Source of the DNA: Tetmemena sp. SeJ-2015
Lineage: Eukaryota > Ciliophora > Spirotrichea > Sporadotrichida > Oxytrichidae
DNA: 32,024 nucleotides
Reading direction: 5' to 3'
Assembly (NCBI GenBank): GCA_027382625.1
Contig: JAJKFJ010023874.1
Coordinates: 1-32,024, forward strand
Of this stretch, positions 1-9,757 are shown one piece after another. The notes below the pieces were generated by a model, which made no database searches, was not told where the DNA came from, and was given only the letters and a program-made list of their open reading frames with translations. The position numbers and the translations under genes are program-made. Positions within the stretch are counted from its first letter, which is position 1, and each line of letters starts with the position of its first letter.

Positions 1-412
1 GCATTGATCCTCTACATTTCCTTCATCGCATCCATGATAATGAACCTTAGATAGCTATAGATATATGTTACCCTTATAGTTATATTTTTCCTTGCAAATT
101 TTTAAAATATTAATTAGTTCTATAATACCATAATTTCATCACCTTGCTATTATAGTTTTACATAATAATATATAATAATTATTGATATATTATCTATGTA
201 ATTATTTCTAAATAAAAGCATAATAAGTTCTGAAATATTAGAATTTAATATTAAGCAAAAGATGTGAGTAATATTTTAGCTAAAAATTTAAGTGATTTTA
301 ATAATAAAATGAATCTGTAATTAAAGTAGACGACAATAAAGCTAACTAACTCTGAGTATTGCACTCGGTTGTCCCCATAAGGATTAGCAAAGAAGGTCAA
401 CTATATAAAAAA
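1..412. other. AT-rich flank without a recognisable gene
   Basis: No convincing coding frame, RNA gene or repeat was seen here. The stretch is A/T-rich with short homopolymers. It may hold upstream control sequence for the frame that starts at 413, but no specific motif supports that. Confidence 0.5.
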
Positions 413-1093
413 ATGTCTCAAAGTTTAATTAACTTCATCTAGAAAGTAACAGAGTCTTCTGATGTTGATTTTGAAGAAGCGTTTGTCAAAGCAGAAAATA
501 GAGGAATCAGACAAACATTATTGCTTATGCAAGAGTGATAAAGTAGAAGGCCTTTTGGGATTTCTCTCTTTCAAAGTCAGTTCAAGATATTTAACTAGAA
601 AAGCAAGGCTTCATTCATAAAACCAGCCATCTGCATAGGATTGAGGAGGAGAGATATATAGAGAATGAAAGAGACTATGAAAAAGGATTAAATAATTCTT
701 CCAGAAGAGAAGCTCTTATCAATCGCAATTTAAGAAGATTCCCCCAAACTGGTTCTGTAAGGAAGAATTAAAACAAAATCAAATGCCAGCTTTGAGAGAA
801 AATTTCAAAATATACATAATTTATATTTAACCACACTTTAAATTTAAATAAATAGTCCTTGTTTGAGTTCTTAATTTTAATTATAAATAGAATCATCAGG
901 ATGATCTTCTAAGGGTTTTCTATTCAATAATTACTTAGAACCATTGAAATATTAGCATGAGCAAGGGCATCTTAAAAATAAAATCCAAAGACCTATCTAC
1001 TAGACTAGCTCGAGAGAGATAAGATTGACCATTTCTTAGAAGGATATTATGAAAGTGAGTTAAAAAATAAGAAAAATAGTAGTAATTTAATGA
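413..1093 (+). CDS. Coding-like frame, unknown protein, two in-frame TGA codons
   Basis: I do not recognise this protein. From the ATG at 413 a single frame of 226 codons reaches TGA at 1091, reading TAA and TAG as Gln. It contains in-frame TGA codons at 536 and 902. The protein begins MSQSLINFIQKVTESSDVDF and continues with a mixed, charged composition; the part after 640 is rich in Lys, Gln and Ser. Text on both sides of each TGA looks equally coding. They could therefore be sense codons, lie in unrecognised introns, or mark decay. Short GT-AG introns in a matching phase were not obvious. The 3' end runs into the inverted repeat that begins near 1128. Confidence 0.4.
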
Positions 1094-1127
1094 AGACAAG
1101 TTAGATTCAAGGAAATTATAATACAAT

Positions 1128-1650
1128 TTAAACACTTTTATGTGTAAAATATTCTAGAATTTAATAGATAAGCTTAATTTTTTGAGTACTAATAAGGTTT
1201 AAGAAATGTTAAATGAAAAATTTAAATTTTTTAAAATGATGTTGTACTTGAGCATTCTTCCCTATCTCTAAAAAAAACGCGATTTTACAGAGTTACTACG
1301 GGTGGCCGATCCAGCCGCTTTAGTCACAATGACTTAATCCTAGACAGCGGAACTTAGCCGCACCCATTCTAAGGCCTCCAGCCCACCGACGAGGGAGCAA
1401 CCGCTCCGAGGATCCTTGGCAATCTTTATTTCTCACCTTGAGACCTCACCCAAGGGTCAACCTCCAGTGGCAACTCTGTAAAATCGCGTGTTTTTTTACA
1501 GATGGGAAGGATGCTCTGGATGACATCATTTTAAAAAACTAACATTTGTCATTTAATTTTTCTCAAACCTTATTAGAACTCAGCAAGATTAAGCATGTAT
1601 TTCAAAAAGTTATCGATTAAATTCTCTAGTATAATACACATTTATTCTGA
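1128..1650. repeat. Large imperfect inverted repeat around a GC-rich core
   Basis: The left arm (about 1128-1277) is the reverse complement of the right arm (about 1489-1650). The match is high near the centre: AATAAGGTTTAAGAAATG and TTTTAAAATGATGT on the left recur inverted on the right. It fades outward, where TAGAATTTAAT and ATGTGTA are still shared. The two arms enclose the element at 1278-1488. The right arm is also the first part of the frame starting at 1502, so the left arm is an inverted duplicate of coding-like sequence. A foldback transposon or an inverted segmental duplication around an inserted element would both give this structure. Confidence 0.75.
1278..1488. mobile_element. 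GC-rich, foldable core with 17-bp perfect terminal inverted repeats
   Basis: The segment begins CGCGATTTTACAGAGTT (1278-1294) and ends with its exact reverse complement (1472-1488). The interior is far more GC-rich than anything near it and holds several possible hairpins. These are GGGTG with CACCC enclosing CCGCT with AGCGG, AGTCA-CAA-TGACT, GGAGC-AACC-GCTCC, and CCTTG with CAAGG. No reading frame stands out. It resembles a short MITE-like or SINE-like insert, or a structured non-coding RNA gene. I compared it by eye with tRNA, 5S, SRP, RNase P and spliceosomal RNA signatures and found no convincing match. Strand and promoter are unknown. Confidence 0.6.
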
Positions 1651-1969
1651 TGATATTAAGAATATTTTTGGAAACAATAAGGAAAAATCTTAGAAGAGCC
1701 AAATAAGGTCTTCTATTTACGCTTAAAATAATTCCTTCTCAAAAGAACCTAGAAGGAAAGAAGTTAAAATTAATAAAATAACTCTTAAAATAAATCCAGA
1801 GCAACTTGATCAGAACTAACCTTAAGATATATAAGTGGTAATTGATATATCAAAGTAAAATCTAAGAAAGCTAGCACCCAAAACCTCCTCATCCAGATCG
1901 TAAAATAACATTAAAATTCTTCTTTCAATTAAAACCAGATCAGTTATAAGTCTAATATATTTGGAATGA
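1502..1969 (+). CDS. Coding-like frame, unknown basic protein
   Basis: I do not recognise this protein. ATG at 1502 follows a pyrimidine tract ending in ACAG, which could be an intron acceptor. The frame runs 155 codons to TGA at 1967 with TAA/TAG read as Gln. The second half is rich in Lys, Ser, Asn and Gln and looks more like protein (for example KSQIRSSIYAQNNSFSKEP) than the first. The first 45 codons lie in the right arm of the inverted repeat, so the start is doubtful. In the same frame the sequence continues a little past TGA to the transposon at 2009, which may have inserted in or beside a gene. Confidence 0.4.
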
Positions 1970-2008
1970 AGCCTATCCCTCATCAACTTGTTCCTACTAA
2001 CAATTTAT

Positions 2009-2836
2009 GGGGGGGGGGACGGAAGTGCACACCCCCCACTTTTTATGATCAAAATTTATGAAAAAACATTCATCTAGGCCAAAATCGTCTAAAAATACCA
2101 AAAAATCAAGAATTTTTAGCTTTCAAAATTTCCATGAGGGTCAAAATTTATGATTTCAAATTTTATGAAATGATCTTAAAATTATTCTCGAGCTCAGTTT
2201 TACTCATGAATATAAAGTCTTATGAAGATTCTCAAGTTAATTGCATATTAATTATGATTCGGCCTTCAGTTTTTTAAATGTAATTTTGTTGTTATATCAA
2301 AAATTTTGCAATCTTAACTTTAATATTATTTAAAGAAGAATCTGATAAGTTTAAATATAATAACCAAGATCACTTTCACTATATCTGCAATTACATAAAA
2401 TTACTGCTGTAAACTCATTGATAAACTCTATAACATACTTTAGATGATCTTACAATCATATGTACAATTTTTAAGAATAATCATAACAATACATAAGCCA
2501 AATATATTCTCAAATAATCCAGCAATCAAATGGAGTTACTATATACCAGATAACCTCTTTAAAAATAGCTTAATATAAAGTAATGAAATGATACTTAGTT
2601 ACTTGTGGGAATAAAACATAATCATAACATCAATCAGTAATCAATATTAAATTCAATAAATAATATTAATAGATCATACCATAAAAAAGTGAAATTCGTA
2701 AAAATGACCCTCTTGGAAATATTAAAAGTCAAAATTACTTAATTTTTTGGCATTTTTAGCTGATTTTGACACCATATGGGCACTTATATTGGGATATTGT
2801 TCATATTAAGGGGGTGTGCACTTCCGTCCCCCCCCC
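2009..2836. mobile_element. 828-bp non-autonomous DNA transposon with G-run termini
   Basis: The left end reads G10, ACGGAAGTGCACACCCCC. The right end is the reverse complement with nine C, giving 27 bp of perfect terminal inverted repeat. AATTTAT stands immediately outside both ends (2002-2008 and 2837-2843) as a 7-bp target-site duplication; one more shared C would make it 8 bp. Imperfect inverted similarity extends about 150 bp inward (shared CAAAATC, CTAAAAAT, CCAAAAAAT and GAGGGTCA). The interior shows no convincing transposase frame, so mobilisation in trans is likely. A 7-8 bp duplication suits hAT-like or Mutator-like families, but the ends do not allow an assignment. The clean duplication implies a fairly recent insertion. 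Confidence 0.88.
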
Positions 2837-3398
2837 AATTTATAATTCAAATTTAACGAAAAAAAGAAATGATTAAAAATACTTAATTAAGGGTTGCATT
2901 TGTTACTATCTCTAAGTGAGATTTTGATAAGATTAAAATTTAAGTTTAGTTATATTTTTACCATAATTAAGAAAGGAACCATCTTAAAATATATAATGAA
3001 TACATAAATTTTAAACCAGGAAATTAAAAACACTAAAACAAATGTGATAGAATTAAATTTCTCTGCACACTTTATTCATACAACCAAATGACAAAAATTT
3101 TAACCCTCAAATTTAAATATATCTTTTGGCATAAATTTGAACTTTTACTTGTTAAACTTTTCATTTGATTTTTATATTTTGAATTCACAGCTGTAATAAA
3201 TTCACACTTTGAACCGAAGGGACTCTTTTTAAAAATAGATATTGATTGGAGTTTTAGAAAAAATATTTGGACTCAAAATAAAGTAATAAGCAATAGGAGT
3301 CATCTTTATAGCTAGCAATATAGAAAGCTCTCCACTGACTCTTGGCTTGAAGCAAGAATCTCAGCTGAAAAAGACCCCTCAAAAATTTAACAGAAAAG
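2837..3398. other. AT-rich spacer
   Basis: Apart from the right copy of the AATTTAT duplication, no gene or repeat was recognised between the transposon and the frame at 3399. Short open stretches here are not distinguishable from chance. Confidence 0.4.
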
Positions 3399-4411
3399 AT
3401 GTATTCATCTAGCATTAAATATCTTTTTATCTGCTTAATTTTAATAAAAGTACCAATTAAGATAAATAATTTTGAGCAGACAAATACAAAGCTTGATAGA
3501 ATGAACGGTTAAAATACATACCATAGCAGACTTTAGAGAAAAGCAACTCGAATAATAAAGCTAATACATATTTAGCAATAAGAATTTTAAAGTGGATTTT
3601 TAAATGAACAAATCAGCAACCATAGCAATAATGCTACTAATGATAACTCTCCTCAAAAATCTTAAGACTATGAGTATAAATTCAAGAGCAAAAATTCATC
3701 TGTTGAGAACTATCTCTTAAGTATGATGTTTAAAAACTCCTCCAAAACTTTAAATGATTAAAAAAAAACTCAATCTTTCTCCATAATCTAACTTTTCAGA
3801 TTATTTAGTGCAAGGCAAGCTCCTTATTTTGTTACAAACTTGAAAACTTCTATTACTTCTGGCTTAGGAAAAGTTGGAGGAGATTGTTTTGGAATAGGAG
3901 TCTATTAGACTAATCAGACAAGCTTAAATAACTTCGTTCAGTAAGCTACAATGAGCAATTCTCTAAAGATCTAGAAATTTTAGATCAGTATAAAATAATT
4001 AACCTTCCCTAAGAAGTCCAATTTGAGATATTAGAAGAATCTTGCCACTGGAAATAGCTCTGTCTTTATTGAAATAAGCAGCTTCCTAGAATGTATCGGA
4101 ATTCCTTTTGCGGGCTTGAATAATTTAGATTAAATAAACAATCTGATTACAGTCATATACGAATTAGAGAATGGGGTAAGTGGCTAACTGACTGTAGATA
4201 AGTAGTATCAACTTCTAATTCAACTTTAAAGTATTTAACAAAATTTGGTAGGCTGATTTAATTAAATTTTAAAACAATATATGTAAATACTGATTTTGAG
4301 AAAAAAAATTAGCAAAGTGAGCTCATAGAGTTATAGTAATAAATATCTTCTTTTAAAATATTTAGAGGAAACATTTAGGAAGATATGCCAAGTAGGTTCA
4401 GGAGGGAGTGA
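3399..4411 (+). CDS. Candidate secreted or membrane protein, two exons
   Basis: I do not recognise the family. ATG at 3399 is the first after an in-frame TGA near 3366. It opens 283 codons without TGA, Gln being encoded by TAA, TAG, CAA and CAG. The N-terminus MYSSSIKYLFICLILIKVPI looks like a signal peptide or anchor. The middle is Asn/Ser/Lys-rich, followed by a more globular stretch (LGKVGGDCFGIGVYQTN, FIEISSFLECIGIPFAGLNN). The frame meets TGA at 4254. A 65-nt GT-AG intron (4248-4312) in phase 0 removes it and joins a second exon (QSELIELQQQISSF...) that ends at TGA 4409. The same frame stays protein-like to TGA 4655, so the true end may be later. Confidence 0.55.
4248..4312 (+). other. 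Predicted GT-AG intron, 65 nt
   Basis: It begins GTAGGC, contains TACTGAT as a possible branch site, and ends AAAAAATTAG. Removal is in phase 0, drops the in-frame TGA at 4254 and joins two coding-like stretches. Confidence 0.5.
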
Positions 4412-5262
4412 TCATAATCAGCATTTGTCAGTTGTCAAAAACCTGAGAATAAAAAAGCAGCTGCTTAAATATTACCTTAGCAAGCGTTACAAGAAACAAA
4501 TATTGGATAAGATCATTCAAAGCCAAAATGCTTACGGGACAGATATTTGCCATTTTCAAAGGGATCCGTGATTAGTGAACGGGAAACGCTTTCATTAAGA
4601 AATCAGCGTTTGAAAGGATAACCAATATCATTGAAAGTGAAATAATTAATTTTCTGATTATGTATTTAAGGATCTTAAATTAAGTGTTTAGAACTCTAAC
4701 CACATAACTCCCAAGAAAGGATCTAGCCAAACTACTCCCATTAATATTACACAGCAAAAAAGAACTTTTCTGCCACTAATCTAATATCAATGCCTCAATT
4801 AGAGTACCAAAAGCCATTCCTTTCATCAGGCTCATCGTTAAGGAAGCAGTTTTATATCCCTACAAGACAAAATAGAGGAGACAGCACTCTTCATTTAAAA
4901 TTAACTGTTCTTTTAAAGTAAATTATAATTCATGGATAATTGCCAAACTCAAAAGTGTGAATCAATCACTAAGTCTGTATTAACATCCTAGGTTGACTTT
5001 CCTTAGGGGATATCCCAAATTAATGATGATGTTGATTAAGTGCTTGTCTGGCATTAATTTGAGGTAGTACTTCGAAACTGAGAAGAAAAGAATATTCGCT
5101 CAGAACAATTTAAGATTACAAATTTTTACTCCTATTTGTAATGAATAATTTTTTCAAAGTAACTACTGTTTAAAAGCACATGTTGGTGTTTCTAAAGCAA
5201 ATTAAGAGTAAATTCACCAGCCAAGAAATAATTTAAATCTTATTTTTTAATACTTGTGTTGA
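4412..5262 (+). CDS. Coding-like continuation in shifted frame, unknown
   Basis: Two overlapping readings exist. The frame of the preceding exon remains open from 4412 to TGA at 4655 (KPENKKAAAQILPQQ...). A second frame is open from 4579 to TGA at 5260, 227 codons, with TAA/TAG read as Gln. It includes IRVPKAIPFIRLIVKEAVLY and FLRGYPKLMMMLIKCLSG. The longer frame is unlikely but not impossible by chance. I infer a continuation of the gene that starts at 3399, joined through an unseen intron, an eliminated sequence or an indel. No family is recognised. Near the 3' end a further frame takes over. Confidence 0.35.
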
Positions 5263-5424
5263 CTTTCTACAAACTGTGCTCTTCTGCAAATTCTAATAAG
5301 AGGATTCCAGAGTTGTCCTTTATAAATGTAGATTTATTAATCAGCAACTTCTCCCCCATATCTTTCTACGAGAACAGACATCTTGCTAAGAAAGTGATTG
5401 CTGTTGTTTTCACAGGCTATTTGT
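5143..5424 (+). CDS. Coding-like segment with a hydrophobic helix
   Basis: This frame overlaps the end of the previous one and is open for about 94 codons. It contains SPAKKQFKSYFLILVLTFYK, a positive-hydrophobic pattern like a membrane segment, followed by RIPELSFINVDLLISNFSP. It may be another exon of the same gene. Its ends are not defined by clear splice sites, and chance cannot be excluded. Confidence 0.3.
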
Positions 5425-5590
5425 GATGTTAGAAAATTTATCTATATAAATTTTGCAGAAGTTGTATTAAGTTCTCAAAGTAAGACTCGATTATACTGCA
5501 TGATTTATAGGAATTTAATTTGGTTGACTTATATTTTTTTATAATAAAAATAACTTTGCTTACCAATTCTATGACAAGGTTAATAAATGA

Positions 5591-6299
5591 TAGGTGAATT
5601 CTGTGGATCTTGAAGAGTTCTTCACTTAGATTCTCTATTGCTAACTTTCGCAGTTATTTTAACTTTTTATTTAAGTTAGAAGAAGACTTATAAGTGATGA
5701 GCATGCGAATAACCATATTATTCAGTGGCTACATTAACCAATATATGATAATAGGTTGAATACTAGAGTCCTTCACAGTAATAACAACAATAACAAAACT
5801 CTTCGTTTAATAACGCTAGAATGAGCATGAGTGATGATAATTTCTCAGGATGAGCCAGTGTAAAGAGTGTAAAGGCTCCAAGTGGTTCTAGCAGTGGCAA
5901 GAAACTCAGTTTTAGAGGCAGACTAGCGGCAGCAATATTAACCTAGATCTCTTCAAATCTAGTACTTGCAATATCAAAAATACACCTATCTGTAATTAAT
6001 CATTTTCACCTTCTTAAATATGGGACGGACAAAGATGAGTCTATTAATTTATAATTATACTCAGAATTTCCTTGCTCTCTCTAATTAATAAGCCATTTTT
6101 AATTTTATATATTATTCAACTAGCGCTACAGGTATTTTTATCTGTAAAAATAAAATGGAAAACATTTACTATAAAAAGGCGATGAATAAGAGAGGTATGA
6201 TTTAATCTTTATACTTTTGATATCCGGTGCCTTTTATCAAGAGATCTATAATATAAAATATAAAATAAACCAAAAACAGCCCAGTTGTGCAATTTGAGA
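5591..6299 (+). CDS. Coding-like region, Gln-rich tract and charged tail
   Basis: Two frames overlap. The first (5591-5824) reads VNSVDLEEFFTQILYC and later DEHANNHIIQWLHQPIYDN. The second (5749-6299) reads EYQSPS, then seven Gln codons written CAG TAA TAA CAA CAA TAA CAA (5776-5796). It goes on through SMSDDNFSG, an in-frame TGA at 5851, then KAPSGSSSGKKLSFRGRLAA, and stays open to 6297. The mixed-codon Gln run would directly show TAA = Gln if this frame is right; the other frame reads it as poly-Asn. This is a probable cytoplasmic part of the gene begun at 3399, but the exon joints are unresolved. Confidence 0.4.
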
Positions 6300-6619
6300 G
6301 AACATTTATGTCTAGTTAGCGGGAACCTTCGCTTTATAGTTTTTTTAATCCAGCATTAAGGTAGAATATGATTCAAATAATTTTCCTTGAGGACACTTAA
6401 ATAATTTTAAGACCCTTTATTATTTTTTCCCCTAATTAATTTATAAACCTAGCGCTTATTATTTATTTAATTTGTATTTTTAATAGATTCGGCCATATCC
6501 ATTACAAATAATAGCAGGAATCATATATTAAATAAATTTTGAAGAACGTCAAAGAGTTTATATAAGTTAGGGAAGAACTCCGTATAGCTTAGTTACTTTC
6601 GAAGAGACGCTCAAAGTGA
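6155..6619 (+). CDS. Coding-like frame with one membrane segment
   Basis: ATG at 6155 leads through TGA at 6218, then 132 TGA-free codons to TGA at 6617. The protein includes SPVVQFERTFMSSQREPSLY, a hydrophobic stretch FINLALIIYLICIF and a charged end (KNVKEFIQVREELRIAQLLS). I do not recognise it. The codons before 6221 overlap a better-looking tail of the previous frame, so the coding part may really begin near 6221. At the terminal TGA, a +1 shift enters the next open frame. Confidence 0.4.
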
Positions 6620-7113
6620 CTGCCTATTTTACATTAGCTATTTTCCATGTGGATTTCCACTTATCAGTGTGTTCAAAATTGAGGACTTGCCTTTCCCTGC
6701 CAATCCAATCACAATATTACAAGAATTAATTATAATTTCATATTATCTAACTCATCTTTTATATTAATTAAAATATTCCATCTTTTTATACTTTTATCGT
6801 TAGATTTATAAAATTGAAGAAATATAATCAACTTTGTATAAATTAACGTATAATGAATTAACTAAATATATATATTGCCCCACAGGGATTTCCGTCAATC
6901 ATGGGTTTCGTAGTAAGTAAAATTTTCGAAAAGAAATTAGAAGGCAGAAATTTTTAATTTAGAGATTATTTATATTAACTTTCATCAGTTTAAAATTTTA
7001 GAAATTTAGCATTATTCTCGAGTATACCTTTCTCCCATTCATTAAATTTTAATACTAATAATTCACACAGCCCACCCACGGCTACCACGATCACTCGAAC
7101 TACAAAAAACAAG
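6618..7113 (+). CDS. Coding-like frame ending at a good splice donor
   Basis: About 165 codons are open from just after TGA 6617 to a GTAAGA donor at 7114; unspliced, the frame stays open slightly further. Two short GC-richer islands stand out. One is at 6880-6915, where another frame has ATG at 6901 reading MGFVVSKIFEK, a fit to the N-myristoylation pattern MGxxxSK. The other is at 7070-7113 (PTHGYHDHSNYKKQ, nearly every codon ending in C). The island codon bias and the donor suggest real exon ends, while the AT-rich DNA between them could be intron or eliminated sequence. No family is recognised. Confidence 0.35.
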
Positions 7114-7164
7114 GTAAGAAAAAAAATATTTTATAATATTTTTGCTTTAACATCTGATTTTCAG
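7114..7164 (+). other. Predicted GT-AG intron, 51 nt
   Basis: It starts GTAAGA, has CTGAT near the 3' end and finishes TTTTCAG. These are the most canonical splice signals in the window. The downstream side enters the first copy of the dispersed repeat, so the repeat could supply an exon or could be a later insertion. Confidence 0.55.
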
Positions 7165-7578
7165 AATATAGCTGAGAATATAATAAAAAAAGAGAATTAA
7201 ATTGGATATTAAATAAAATGGAATAAAATCGTTACTGTTGAAGTGTTTAAAATTTGAATAATTATTACACCATTCGATCAAGCATAAAATTCTAAGCAAC
7301 TTTGATGCTTGCAATTTCATTTTAGGAGGTCTGTGGAGTGAGTTACTTAGTGCACAAGTTTTGAACTTGGCTAATTTCTTGGTTCAGGGTCAAAAACATC
7401 AATATCTCTTCATAGGCACCTCCTATCGTAATGGCAGTAGAGCAGACTCATATTAAAATTAAATAAGCTATCGAATGTTCCGATATTTGGGTACCTACTT
7501 TACAATTTAACGGCCAACAATTTACAATTCTTTATTTATTATTTTAACTTATTTCCCATTTTTATTTAAATTTTTACT
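7165..7578 (+). repeat. Dispersed ~400-bp repeat, copy 1 (type B)
   Basis: It shares with the other copies the start GCTGAGAAT..AATAAAAAAAGAGAATTAAATT, the motif ATTACACCATTCGAT and the end TTTATTATTTTAAC. Its middle differs from type A and matches copy 4: TTTTGAACTTGG and CGTAATGGCAGTAGAGCA. In the frame used by the better copies it has TGA where copy 6 has TAA (Gln) and TCA (Ser), so it looks decayed. Confidence 0.8.
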
Positions 7579-7796
7579 ATGATAATTGTAAATTTGATGG
7601 TTTCTTTCATATTTGTGGGAGTAATTCTCCTAGAACCATCGAGTGGCATTTTTAAAACTCTATTTTCAGCTATATGGTAATCCTAGATAAAAAAAAGGAT
7701 AAATTAAGCTTAACTTTGTGATTCTTTATAATAAATTTATTCGAGATTAGAGTGTAAATAGGTAGAGAGGTTGACAAATAAATACCATATTATAGT

Positions 7797-8212
7797 TGAA
7801 AATTAAATTAAAGTTAGTGATAGGTCAAAATAATAAATGGAGAGTAGCAGCTTCGTTTCAGTTGAAATGATTCAAACAGCCTTTGATCTAAAGTTTGTTC
7901 GATAGATTATCAAGAATTAATATAACCTTCTTTTTCTTTAATTGTCTCTTAGCACTTTTCAACAGCGAGATCTGATACGCGCAGTGATCTAAATTTCTAT
8001 TCTCTTTTCTCTGGTACTTGGAGTCGCTTATAACTTAATATTGATCGCTCCCACACAAAATTTACAAGGATAAAAAGTTCTTAAAATTTCATGCTTACTC
8101 TAATAGCGTAATAATTTTTCCAAATCAGGCACTTCAATATCAGGTATTTTATCCATTTTAATATAATATCTAATTTAATTCTCTTTTTTATAAAATTCTC
8201 AGTTGTAATAAA
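7797..8212 (-). repeat. Dispersed ~400-bp repeat, copy 2 (type A, diverged)
   Basis: It has the family ends (AATTAAATTAAAGTTAGTGATAGG on one side, TTCTCAGTTGTAAT on the other) and the central TTGTTCGATAG. On the minus strand an ATG opens MDKIPDIEVPDLEKLLRYQS and reads on to a Cys pair (PCKFCVGA). That frame differs from the one open in copies 3 and 6, so which frame is ancestral is uncertain. Confidence 0.8.
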
Positions 8213-8324
8213 TAATGAAGAATCAATTTCTTTTAATGAGTAAATTAAAGCTATTTCATTTGAAAACTAAGTTTTTATCTGTATATTTGAATCAAAATCT
8301 ATATTAAGTTACTCTTAGAAAATC

Positions 8325-8463
8325 TAAAATCATAAATTTGCCCCTCTATGAATTTCAAAAGTCAAAGTCTCTAGATTTTTTGCATTTTTTAACTATTTTC
8401 ATCTATAAAAGCGATTTTTTGAAATTTTAATAATAAAAAGAAGGGATGTGTATTTAGATCCCC
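8325..8463. mobile_element. Decayed end of a second G-run transposon
   Basis: CCCCTCTATGAATTTCAAAA, then GTCAAAG..ATTTTTTGCATTTTT..AAGGGATGTGTATTTAGATCCCC follow the right end of the element at 2009-2836 in order, with substitutions and gaps. Only one end is recognisable, so this is an old solo terminus. Confidence 0.5.
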
Positions 8464-8697
8464 ATATAATTATATAAATGAACTATATTAATTTTAAATG
8501 TCTTTTTTCTTTTAATTCTTTTAATAATTGATTTCTCCATTGCTTACTTTGCGTGCACTTTTGCCTTCAATAAAAATTAATAAAGATAAAGAGTAATGAA
8601 TATTAATCAAAAGGAAACCCTTTTATTTATTTCGCAGAGGAAGCATGCAGTGATGTCATAAATAACTAAGATCTTTGCCTTTCAGTAGTTTTAAATT

Positions 8698-9195
8698 ATG
8701 GAGCTAAAAGAAGAAAATATAATCTCTTGCTCCTACATTGAGAACAACTACTCTAATTATTTTCAAATTTTATATTTGTTCGATTACGAATTTAGTAAAA
8801 AGTATCTCATTCACCAAGGAGAAAGTTATTGCCCACTCAGAGAATGCCCAATTTAATGTATAAAATTACCTAAAAGTTAAAGGTATCCTTATCTAAATTA
8901 TATTTTCTTTCACTCTGATGTCTATATATCCATAGCCAATACCAGAAATTCAAACAATTAAGCTAATGAAGAACATTTATAGTACGAAGAGCATAAATTT
9001 AAAGGTATCAAAAATTAATTATTGCATGAATCAGCGCAATCAGTTGGGATATCATAGGAATAACCTCTTTTTGTAAAAGGTACTCACAAAAATAGTGGTA
9101 GTGATTATGTAAAAAATCTAATTTTTTTTGGAACAATATTTATGCCATTCAGTTCACTATAAGGTCCTGGGTTAAACCTTCCTTTAGCTAAGTGA
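8698..9195 (+). CDS. Unknown 165-residue protein
   Basis: ATG at 8698 opens 165 codons to TGA at 9193 with no internal TGA; Gln is coded by TAA/TAG/CAA. The sequence has a good mix of residues: MELKEENIISCSYIENNYSN at the start, a Cys cluster CPLRECPIQC, a charged middle (NEEHLQYEEHKFKG) and a hydrophobic stretch near the C-terminus (NLIFFGTIFMPFSSL). I do not recognise it. It lies between copies 2 and 3 of the dispersed repeat, which may be coincidental. Length alone gives a few per cent chance of randomness under a one-stop code. Confidence 0.45.
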
Positions 9196-9218
9196 TTCTC
9201 TTGCTTGTTATATAGTTG

Positions 9219-9612
9219 GAATTTTAATTAAAATTGGTGATTGGTTAAAATAATAAATGGAAAGTTGCAAAATGGTGACTGTTGAAATCGTAGATTCAGC
9301 CCCCGATCTGCAGCTTGTTCGATAGGTTATTAAAAATTAATATGAGTTTCTTCTTTAATCATCTTCGAAGCACCTCTCAGTAGCGAGATATGACTAACGC
9401 ATTCTTCTTCATCCTCATCATCACCTTCATCTAAAATTGTGTGGCTTATAACTCTTGACTGAGCACTCCCACACAAAAGTTGTAAGGATAAAAAGTTCTT
9501 AGAATTTTATGCTGAATCGGATGGTGTGATTATTATTTAAATTGGACACACTTCAACTGTCACTGATTTATTCCATTTTAATTTAATATCTAATTAAATT
9601 CTCAGCTGTAAT
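9219..9612 (-). repeat. Dispersed ~400-bp repeat, copy 3 (type A, open)
   Basis: This is one of the two best copies. On the minus strand it is TGA-free for about 120 codons in the frame also open in copy 6. It reads NSKNFLSLQLLCGSAQSRVI, then an acidic run DEGDDEDEEEC, HISLLRGASKMIKEETHINF and IEQAADRGLNLRFQQ. The ends are GCTGAGAATTTAATTAGAT and CCAATCACCAATTTTAATT. No database family is recognised. There is no in-frame ATG at the start, so it would be an exon or a fragment. Confidence 0.85.
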
Positions 9613-9757
9613 GTCCAACACAATCGCTAATCATCATAGCGGTACTGTCATCGTGTTAAATTTAGGTCCTCTGATAGAAAAATATGATTTTGTTTGACTT
9701 TGACCAAAATAGTATGGTTGCCTGATCAGGCTTAAAGTGATCTTATCAAGGCAGTTT

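Noticed and set aside
935..1135. 66-codon minus-strand ORF
   Set aside because: It is Tyr/Ser/Leu-rich, antisense to the plus-strand frame starting at 413, and looks like a composition artefact.
1278..1488. tRNA or 5S rRNA gene in the GC-rich core
   Set aside because: No cloverleaf with a TTCGA-type T arm and anticodon arm could be drawn, and no 5S-like conserved words were seen.
2009..2836. Telomere-bearing (TBE-type) ciliate transposon
   Set aside because: The ends are G-run followed by ACGGAAGTGCACA rather than C4A4 repeats, and the element is short with no transposase frame.
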